A stretch of 64,000 nt of DNA from Bacteroidetes bacterium HGW-Bacteroidetes-6. GTDB taxonomy: Bacteria; Bacteroidota; Bacteroidia; Bacteroidales; DTU049. Where the stretch lies: NCBI GenBank assembly GCA_002842495.1, contig PHDB01000022.1, positions 1-64,000 on the forward strand. The letters run 5' to 3'. Shown here one piece after another: positions 26,389 to 33,700 of the stretch (position 1 is its first letter; each line of letters opens with the position of its first letter). A program made the translations under genes and the position numbers. The notes under the pieces were generated by a model. That model was not told the DNA's origin, did no database searches, and was given only the letters and a program-made list of their open reading frames with translations.

Positions 26389-27131
26389 ATTGATGTATTG
26401 AGTTGCTTTTCAAAAATCAAAGATAAGGAATCGGCAGGATTATAGCCAACATGACGATAAAATTCTTGAGCTTTTGCATCGAGCAGCACCTGAGTAGGAA
26501 TAAGATTAATCTTGAAATAATCGGTAAGTGAATCGTTGTGGTGATCACGAACATCCACAAAAACCACATTCACTCTTTTAGGATATTGCTGACGCATCGA
26601 ATCCATCACCAGCTCCATCTTTTTGCACTCGACACAATTGGTCGATCCAAATTCAAGAAAAGTGATCAAAAAGCCTTTTCCGTTTTGAGAGTAATTAAAT
26701 TCGCGGCTCACACTATCGGCAATCGAAAACGGCTGCTTACTTGCTGCTTCATCGGTACCTGAATTCAAATAGCGCGAGAGGAAAAACAACAATGCTGCGG
26801 CAGCCAAAACCGCCGGCCAACGAAACAGACTTTTACGAACCGGCTTCTTTTTCTTTTCTTCAACAGCGACAACCCGCTCATTTTCAGGCAAAATTGAATT
26901 GAATTTCACAAACAGTTCTTCTTCCGAAAGTAGTTTTCCTCGCGAAATAGCTTCACCATTCACTTCAAGAATGGGTAAAAACAACAAGCTGTGCTCCGAA
27001 AACTCGTTGCTGTTGTCCGAAATTTCAACAATGGCTTCGGGAAAATATTTGTTTGCTACTGCCACCGAACGGTCGAACAACAGAACGGTTTTGGCAATTT
27101 TTGGTCCTAAAATGCGAATATGGAGATTCAT
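26385..27131 (-). CDS. Membrane-anchored double thioredoxin-fold protein
   Basis: A 248-residue protein with three parts. Residues 1-80 match the small thioredoxin encoded at 30297-30536 in pattern (HIRILGPKIAKTVLL against EIKVLGTGCSNCKTLE, and LPILEVNGEAISRGKLLSEEE against TPGLVIDEKVVLSGRVPSVSE), but both cysteines are gone. A basic linker and one transmembrane helix (about 105-118) follow. The C-terminal thioredoxin domain has C166-VE-C169 and the cis-Pro loop LIPTQVLLD, and would lie in the periplasm. It is a thiol-disulfide or sensor protein of the arsenic operon. Confidence 0.85.
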   Translation of the reverse strand: MNLHIRILGPKIAKTVLLFDRSVAVANKYFPEAIVEISDNSNEFSEHSLLFLPILEVNGEAISRGKLLSEEELFVKFNSILPENERVVAVEEKKKKPVRKSLFRWPAVLAAAALLFFLSRYLNSGTDEAASKQPFSIADSVSREFNYSQNGKGFLITFLEFGSTNCVECKKMELVMDSMRQQYPKRVNVVFVDVRDHHNDSLTDYFKINLIPTQVLLDAKAQEFYRHVGYNPADSLSLIFEKQLNTSI

Positions 27132-27149
27132 TCAAATGCTTTTAGTTTT

Positions 27150-27195
27150 CAATTCCTCAAATATCATACTTTTTGAGGAATTGATTCCTCAAAAA
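27150..27195. repeat. Three-arm alternative hairpin
   Basis: Arm A is CAATTCCTCAAA (27150-27161), arm B TTTTTGAGGAATTG (27170-27183) and arm C ATTCCTCAAAAA (27184-27195). B can pair perfectly over 12 bp with either A (10-nt loop) or C (2-nt centre), so the two structures exclude each other. It lies between the ArsP-like permease stop and the double thioredoxin start, and would be transcribed with the operon. It may act as an attenuator, a processing site or an operator. Confidence 0.6.
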
Positions 27196-27202
27196 CACAT
27201 TA

Positions 27203-28234
27203 TCAAAACAAAAAATTAAACAAGAAGCCAACCAGCATAATCCCTATACCAACAACACCAATAAAAGTAAGAATGAGTGGCATACGAAGTACTTTTCGAA
27301 GGATAACCATTTCGGGGAGCGAAAGACCAATAACCGACATCATAAAAGCCAGCGAAGTTCCCAGCGAAGCACCTTTTTCGATCAGCACCGAAACAACAGG
27401 AACAATTCCGGCTGCATTCGAGTAGAGTGGAATTCCTATCAGAATCGACAATGGCACCGAATACCATGCGTCTTTGCCCATGAGCGTTGCCATAAAATCT
27501 TCGGGAACAAAACCATGGGCGCCAGCTCCTACAGCAATTCCAATCGCAACATAAAGCCACACTTTTCCAACAATATCTTTAACGGCAATGAATCCAAACC
27601 GAATACGATCGCTGAATTTCAATTTTTCTTCGCCTGCACCTACGCCGACTTTGGTTTCGTAGACCCATTTTTCGACCCATTTTTCGAGTTTCAGCAATCC
27701 AATAACCCATCCGGCAAAAATGGCAATAAACAATCCTGTACTGATGTAAATGAGAGCCACTTTCCAGCCAAACATTCCATAAAGCAGCACCACGGCAACT
27801 TCGTTTATCATTGGAGCTGCAATCAGAAATGAGAAGGTGACACCAAGTGGCACACCGGCTTCGACAAATCCGAGAAAAAGCGGAATGGCCGAGCAGGAAC
27901 AAAACGGCGTTACAATTCCCAGTAGTGCTGCCAAAATGTTTCCAAAAATGCTTTTTTTGCCTCCAAGTGCTTTGCGGGTTCGTTCGGGAGTAAAAAAGGT
28001 CCGCACAATTCCGACAAAGAAAATAATCAATGTCAGTAGCAACAGCACTTTAGGAAATTCAAAAACAAAAAACCAGATAGCTTCGGTCCAATGCTCCCCG
28101 CGGGTCATTTGCAATACATCGGCAATTAAATAATTGGTTAGAGGTTCCAGATTGACATACAACAAATACCAAACCGGCAACATGGCAAGCGGAGCAAGAA
28201 TTTTGACCAGAGGTTTGCTAAAAAACTTTTTCAT
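27203..28234 (-). CDS. ArsP-like permease
   Basis: A 343-residue inner-membrane permease of the PF03773 (DUF318) group, with about eight to ten helices. The motif GIVTPFCSCSAIPLFLG (Cys112 and Cys114) is the conserved ArsP-type metalloid site, and a second half-repeat follows in SIPLYSNAAGIVPV-like sequence. ArsP exports trivalent organoarsenicals such as methylarsenite, which fits the presence of arsM in the same operon. It lies 9 bp after the ArsG-like gene. Other members of the family have different or unknown substrates, so the substrate is inferred from context. Confidence 0.88.
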   Translation of the reverse strand: MKKFFSKPLVKILAPLAMLPVWYLLYVNLEPLTNYLIADVLQMTRGEHWTEAIWFFVFEFPKVLLLLTLIIFFVGIVRTFFTPERTRKALGGKKSIFGNILAALLGIVTPFCSCSAIPLFLGFVEAGVPLGVTFSFLIAAPMINEVAVVLLYGMFGWKVALIYISTGLFIAIFAGWVIGLLKLEKWVEKWVYETKVGVGAGEEKLKFSDRIRFGFIAVKDIVGKVWLYVAIGIAVGAGAHGFVPEDFMATLMGKDAWYSVPLSILIGIPLYSNAAGIVPVVSVLIEKGASLGTSLAFMMSVIGLSLPEMVILRKVLRMPLILTFIGVVGIGIMLVGFLFNFLF

Positions 28235-28243
28235 AATCGCTCC

Positions 28244-28951
28244 TTAAAACCAAAACAACCAGATGTAATACAATCCAACCAAAATAAAAATCACAGCTGC
28301 AATGCGGCGAAACCATTTTTCGAATACCATTAACCGATTGTAGAATTTCCCAACGCCCGACACACTGAATGCCAGTAGCCAAGCTATGATAATGACAGGC
28401 AAACCAGTAGCAACAGCAAAAACGGGAGGCAACAAAAGTCCTTCAGGACTCGAAATGGTTAGTGGTATCAGCATCAAAAAATAAAAAACACCACTGGTTG
28501 GGCAAAAAGCAAGCGCGAAAATAATTCCAAGCACAAGTGCCCACCAGCCACTTCCGCCGGCAGCTTTCCGCTCAACTTTGTCTGACAGTCCCCCGCCCTT
28601 TCGGTTGAGGCGAAAGTGAATTATTCCAGTCATGAAAATCCCGATAACAATCAACAATGGTCCCAAAAAACGTTCGCCATACTGACTAAAGAGCTTTGCA
28701 ATTTTAAATGTACTTGCACCGTAGAAAATAATTACGCCAAGCCCGGTATAACTAATCAAGCGTCCAAGCGTGTAAAGCAATCCATTGTAAAATATCTTTC
28801 GCCTCGACGAAAGTTCGCGACTGATATAGCCAATAGCGGTAATATTGGTTGCCAGCGGACAAGGACTTATGGCTGTCATGAGCCCAAGTGCAAAAGCACT
28901 GAGTATTGGCATCTGGCTGTTATCAGCCCACGATTGGAGAAATTCAAACAT
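28244..28951 (-). CDS. ArsG-like aromatic arsenical efflux permease
   Basis: A 235-residue membrane protein of the CcdA/SafE-like superfamily with six helices. Conserved cysteines in the two halves are Cys31 in AISPCPLATN and Cys150 in LAFCPTSGVFYFL. I recognise the family as that of ArsG, described for the arsEFG operon of Shewanella putrefaciens, where it exports trivalent aminoaromatic arsenicals. The two genes just upstream are ArsF-like, which supports this reading. A general electron-transfer role, as for CcdA, is the alternative: thioredoxin-fold partners are nearby. Confidence 0.85.
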   Translation of the reverse strand: MFEFLQSWADNSQMPILSAFALGLMTAISPCPLATNITAIGYISRELSSRRKIFYNGLLYTLGRLISYTGLGVIIFYGASTFKIAKLFSQYGERFLGPLLIVIGIFMTGIIHFRLNRKGGGLSDKVERKAAGGSGWWALVLGIIFALAFCPTSGVFYFLMLIPLTISSPEGLLLPPVFAVATGLPVIIIAWLLAFSVSGVGKFYNRLMVFEKWFRRIAAVIFILVGLYYIWLFWF

Positions 28952-29021
28952 CCTTTTAAGTTCAAAAGTTTATAAAGCGAAAAAAAGCTGCGAAGCTCTT
29001 TTGTAGGAGATGAATGATGGT

Positions 29022-29432
29022 TTATTGAAGCGAAAGCAGCTCATCAATTTTCTCGCGTAGTTTTTCAATAAAAAGTTCTTTTTTCCCAATTTTTGAAAAG
29101 GCCATATCGGTAATGTCAACAATCACCTCTTTGCCATCGGCAAGAATAGCTGTAAGAACCAATGTGCTTCCATAGGCTGAATATTTTTTTACCAAATCGG
29201 CATTTGCATCAATCTCGCAATCAAACGATTTGAATACAACGATTCCGCTATCGAGTTGAGCTCGGTAAAATGTGTCGAGCGCTTCAATAGTAGTCTGCTC
29301 AATTTTTGTGCAAGTTTGACAGCGGTTTGTCATGTGAAAATCGTACACAAGCACTTTTGTAGTGTTGTTTTGCGCAATCGAGGCAAGCGACATCAGCAGC
29401 AATCCAGCAATGAAAAATGTCTTTATTTTCAT
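29022..29432 (-). CDS. ArsF-like thioredoxin-fold protein, copy 2
   Basis: A 136-residue exported protein with a signal peptide (1-20, ending ASIAQ) and a thioredoxin-like domain. The paired cysteines are Cys38 and Cys41 in HMTNRCQTCTKIEQTTIEAL, and FDCEIDANADLVKKYSAYG follows, matching the layout of the copy upstream. The family is associated with ArsF, a subunit linked to reduction of nitrophenyl arsenicals. It has a plain signal peptide where copy 1 is a lipoprotein. It lies 4 bp behind copy 1 and 70 bp ahead of the ArsG-like gene. Confidence 0.8.
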   Translation of the reverse strand: MKIKTFFIAGLLLMSLASIAQNNTTKVLVYDFHMTNRCQTCTKIEQTTIEALDTFYRAQLDSGIVVFKSFDCEIDANADLVKKYSAYGSTLVLTAILADGKEVIVDITDMAFSKIGKKELFIEKLREKIDELLSLQ

Positions 29433-29436
29433 GAGT

Positions 29437-29976
29437 TTATTGTTTTAAATCTTTAACAATCTGGTCTTTAATCATCTTTTCGAACTCGGTCTTCTTATTT
29501 TGTGCCATTTTGAATGCCGGAGCCGTTAAATCAGTAATACTTTCTTTCCCTTTGTAGTTCCGTGTTATGAACAAGGCCGTTCCAAAGGCTTCGTATTTTT
29601 CGCAAATGGCTTTGTTGGCATCATCGTCGGCATCAATTTCAGTCAATTTCACAGAACCAGAACGAGTTTCGGCTCCAAAGCTTTCTTTCAACACAGCATT
29701 CACACAATCGCCAATGGCTATGCAGGTCGGACAACGATGTGTGGCATGAAAAAACTGAATGGTAACTCGAGGACCTTCGGCAATTGACACTCCATTGTTG
29801 CTCAATCCCAGAGGATCGTCGGAACTATCAGCTACTATGGTATCAGTAGTAATTGAATCGGACACTTCGGTTTTTGTTGAATCGGTTTCAGAATTCGTAT
29901 CGGGTTGTTTTCCGCTTCCACACGAAGCAAACAAAAATAACACACTGACAATCAATAAATAAAAGCTCTTTTTCAT
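29437..29976 (-). CDS. ArsF-like lipoprotein, copy 1
   Basis: A 179-residue lipoprotein (lipobox FASC, Cys19) with a linker of about 45 residues rich in Ser, Thr and Asp, then a thioredoxin-like domain. The cysteines are Cys82 and Cys85 in HATHRCPTCIAIGDCVNAVL, with Cys91 close behind; EIDADDDANKAICEKYEAFG aligns with copy 2. The start overlaps the arsR stop by four bases. The family is linked to nitrophenyl arsenical metabolism (ArsF). Two adjacent paralogues, one lipidated and one apparently soluble, suggest a relay in the periplasm. Confidence 0.82.
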   Translation of the reverse strand: MKKSFYLLIVSVLFLFASCGSGKQPDTNSETDSTKTEVSDSITTDTIVADSSDDPLGLSNNGVSIAEGPRVTIQFFHATHRCPTCIAIGDCVNAVLKESFGAETRSGSVKLTEIDADDDANKAICEKYEAFGTALFITRNYKGKESITDLTAPAFKMAQNKKTEFEKMIKDQIVKDLKQ

Positions 29977-30296
29977 TTTTCAAATTTTAACAAATCATCA
30001 AACAGACTTTTCGCTTTCTCCCAATTTTCGGTATTGACACAATAACGAATTGTCGGGAGTTCAATTTCGCCCTGAATTAATCCAGCAAGTTTTAGTTCTT
30101 TAAGGTGTTGCGAAAGGGTTGAACGGGCAATGGGAATATCGCCGATCATTTCTCCACTTGTGCAACAACCAACACCATCGCAGCGGTTTTCGGAAAGCAA
30201 TCGTTCCATAATGTATACCCGCGCCGGATGACTAAGTGCCTTGGCGATTCGGGCCAGCTGAATCTGGCTTTCGGAAAAAGATTGGGTTTTTACCAC
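29973..30296 (-). CDS. arsR: ArsR-family repressor
   Basis: A 107-residue winged-helix repressor. The recognition helix lies in ARSTLSQHLKELKLAGLI. Instead of the classical ELCVCDL metal site it has C39-D-G-V-G-C44-C45 at the same place in the fold, so the metalloid site is of another type. Translation starts at a GTG placed directly after the stop of the small thioredoxin gene; there is no ATG before codon 30. It most likely binds the double palindrome at 30554-30599 and releases it when arsenic is present. Confidence 0.92.
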   Translation of the reverse strand: MVKTQSFSESQIQLARIAKALSHPARVYIMERLLSENRCDGVGCCTSGEMIGDIPIARSTLSQHLKELKLAGLIQGEIELPTIRYCVNTENWEKAKSLFDDLLKFEK

Positions 30297-30536
30297 TTAA
30301 ACCGCTTTTTGGATTATTTCTTTGATCTCACTTACCGACGGAACTCTGCCCGAAAGAACCACTTTCTCATCAATAACCAAGCCAGGCGTACGCATAATGC
30401 CGTAGCCCATGATCTTTACAATATCTTCTTCTTTTACAACTTGGGCGTCAATGCTTAATTCTTCAACTGCCTGACGGGTAAGCTTTTCAAGTGTTTTGCA
30501 ATTAGAACAACCGGTTCCCAAAACTTTAATTTCCAT
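30297..30536 (-). CDS. Small thioredoxin-family protein (thioredoxin_3/TM0996 type)
   Basis: A 79-residue cytoplasmic redox protein with the CSNC active site (Cys10, Cys13) in KVLGTGCSNCKTLE and the proline loop MRTPGLVIDEKV. Proteins of this type often lie next to arsR and permease genes. The start at 30536 is chosen because a much longer frame from 30716 would run through the operator and carries no family sequence. It is the first gene of the arsenic operon and is followed without a gap by arsR. It may supply electrons to ArsC or hand metalloid to ArsR. Confidence 0.9.
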   Translation of the reverse strand: MEIKVLGTGCSNCKTLEKLTRQAVEELSIDAQVVKEEDIVKIMGYGIMRTPGLVIDEKVVLSGRVPSVSEIKEIIQKAV

Positions 30537-30553
30537 AACTGTGTATTTTATTA

Positions 30554-30599
30554 TTTCGCAAAAATACGAAATATTTCTGTATTTCGTAAAAACACGAAA
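30554..30599 (-). promoter_or_regulatory. Double palindromic operator over the arsenic operon promoter
   Basis: Two copies of TTTCGyAAAAAyACGAAA lie at 30554-30571 and 30582-30599, 28 bp apart. The second is a perfect 6-bp inverted repeat with a 6-nt centre; the first has one mismatch. On the minus strand TATTTTTG (complement of 30559-30566) is an exact TAnnTTTG -7 element inside the first palindrome, and the T-rich -33 region 21 nt upstream falls inside the second. A repressor bound to both would cover both promoter elements. ArsR is the obvious candidate. Confidence 0.8.
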
Positions 30600-30731
30600 T
30601 TTATTTTTATCATAGAATTGATTCCAAATTGAAAAAACATCAAGTTGGAATAGTATGAACAAAAAATACAGTCTGCATCTCAAAAGCTGAAATACAGACT
30701 GTGAATTTAAAAACAACCAATCATTAATTTT

Positions 30732-33700
30732 CTATTCTTTTATCACTTTAAACATATGTGTTGCTCCATCTGTTTGGAGTTGAATAAAATAAACACCTGT
30801 GGTTTGCGACGTCAAATCGAGCAACTGATGCTGAAAAATTCCTTCGTATTGCATTACAATTCGTCCGGTAACATCGGTAACAATCAGCTTCCCAATTATA
30901 TAGCCGGAAGAGACAAAAAACACAGGTCCGGTTGTTGGGTTTGGCCACAAAACAATTTTTTCAGCTAAATCGGTCTCAAGTCCAACTGTTTGCTGGACAT
31001 CAACATCGAAACTGCATTCGGAGAAGTTTCCATCGGCATCGGTGGCAGTCCAAACAATAGTTGTTGTACCCAATGGCAGCGAAACACCAGCAAGGCTACT
31101 GGTTGAATTGAAATCGTTTATTACCGATTGCAGATTGCAATTGTCGGTTGCCGACGAAGGATCAAATTCTGTTCCCACCACTGTGTAGCTTGTCTGTCCC
31201 TGAGGAATATCGATTTGCTGATTTCCAATACAAACCAGTTCCGGGTCGCTTACATCAACCACCGATACATTGAAATTCGTTTCGGAATAATTGCCGGCAT
31301 CGTCGGTAACAGTAATCGTGATATTGTTTGTTGAACCAGAAACAGATGTTCCTGGTATTGGACTTTGAACAATCGAAGGACTTGCATCGCAATTGTCGGT
31401 AACTACAACCAGTGTAGTGTAATCGGGCAAAGAAGCTTCGCACAAAAAATTGGCATCAACAAACTGATCGGGATGTGATGATATAATTACAGGATTATCG
31501 TTATCGGTTATCAAGGCATTGAAGCTTACTTGCGAAGAATTGCCTCCATCGTCGGTTACGGTTAAAGTAACAGTGTTGCTACTTCCGGAAATTGTTGTCC
31601 CTGCAAGTGGCGATTGCGAAACAGCAAGAAACGGATCGCAATTATCGGTTGCAACTACAGTAGAAGTATAATCAGGCAAAACAGCTTCGCAATTGCTTGT
31701 GCTGATCAGATTCACATCGTTGTGTACTGAAGTGATTACGGGATTTGTATTATCGACAATGGTTAGCAAAAAAGTTACTTCCGAATAATTACCAGCATCG
31801 TCGGTAGCGCGTAAATGAATGGTATTGGTGTGGCTCGAAATTGTTGCTCCAGCTAAAGGAGTTTGCGTAAATGTCAGATTTGCATCGCAATTGTCGGTTG
31901 CTACAATGGTTCCTGTATAATCGGGAACAATGGCAAAACAATTCATATCGGCATTCACTGTTTGATTGGGATGCGTCGAAGTAATGACCGGATTTGAAAC
32001 ATCTTCGACCTCAATATTGAACGAAACTTCGGAATAATTGCCCGCATCGTCGGTAGCACGAAGTGTAACTGTATTTGTAGCTCCAGAAACTATTGTTCCG
32101 GCAACTGGATTTTGGGTCACAGCAAGTGAAGCATCGCAATTGTCGCTTACAACGACACTTGCAGTATAATCGGGCAATGTTGCATTGCAAAGCGAGCCAG
32201 CTGAAATAATCTGATCGGGATGCGACGAAGTAATGGTTGGATTGGAGTTATCTGCAACCTCAACATTAAACGAAACTTCGGAATAATTACCGGCATCGTC
32301 GGTTGCGCGGAGAGTGACTGTATTTGTTGAGCCCGAAACTGAAGTTCCCGATACCGGCAATTGTGAAATTGAAACACTGGCATCGCAATAGTCCGTTGCA
32401 ACAACCGAGCTGGTGTAATCGGGCAGCAATGCACTACACGAAGCATTAGCATTAATCGTAGCATCAGGGTGTGTAGAAGTAATTGAAGGAGCAGTTAAAT
32501 CGGCAACTTCAACATTGAACGACACCTGCGCCATATTTCCATCGTCGTCCGAAACAGATAGAGTAACCGTATTTATTGCCCCGGAAACAGTTGTTCCGAC
32601 AACTGGCGATTGGACAATGCTTAGTGTTGCATCGCAATTATCAGTTGCTTCAACTGAGCTGGTATAATCGGCAAGTGTTGCCTGACAAGAAGCATTTCCC
32701 GAAACGATCTGATTGCTATGCACTGATGAAATCACCGGATTGCTGTTGTCGACGACAGCAACATTGAACGACACCTGACTAAAATTGCCGGCATCGTCGG
32801 TGGCAGCAAGCACAACAGTATTTGTTGTGCCAGAAACAGATGTTCCTGCAAGTGGTGACTGGCTTATTGTGAGACTTATATCGCAGTTGTCGGTTGCAGT
32901 AACTGTTCCCGTATAATCGGGCAATGAAGCAGAACACGCAGCACCTGCATTAATCACCTGATTTGAATGAGTGGATGTAATGACCGGATTTTCAGTTTCA
33001 ATCTGAATCTCAGCTGCATTGCTGGTATCGTTTCCCATCATATTTGAAACAACACAACGAAACAGATTATTGTTGAGTCCTGTTGCATTCGAAATTGATA
33101 AAACTGCAGTTTGTGTTCCTGAAAACGGAGCGACTTCGGTAAGATTGCTCCACAGAGTACCACCATTGGAGCTCTTTTGCCACTGATAAGAGGAAACACC
33201 CATCCCCGAGACAGAAAATTGTGTTGAACCAATCAAACATGCATTCAAAACGTCAATTGGTTGAGTGCTTACAGATGGTAGAATTTGTCCAAAAACATAT
33301 GCTGCACCCGACGAAGAGCCATTTGCACTATATCCTTCAGCTCCAATTGCAGCTGTATTTCCATTTAATGCGACTGATTTTCCAAAAAATGCACCGCTAA
33401 GAGAAAGAGAAGAAAAGAATTTTGTTTTCTGCGACCATGTTCCTGCATTGTTTTCGAACAAATAGGCAGCTCCTCCATTCGAGACTGTATTGTCGTTCAA
33501 ATGCGAGCCAACAAGAACAAAATTTCCAGAGATGCTTACAGAATAACCAAAATAATCGCTTGCAGCTGCATCTCCTGCCAGCAACTTGGTTGTTTGACTC
33601 CACGACGAGCCATTATCGTAGAATATATAAGCGGAGCCCGAGCTTGAGCCATTGTCGTCGTTACCGTAGGCTCCAATAGCAGCATAGCTTCCCGATATTG

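Noticed and set aside
30537..30716. N-terminal extension of the small thioredoxin
   Set aside because: The extra 60 codons run through the operator and promoter, and have no similarity to the family.
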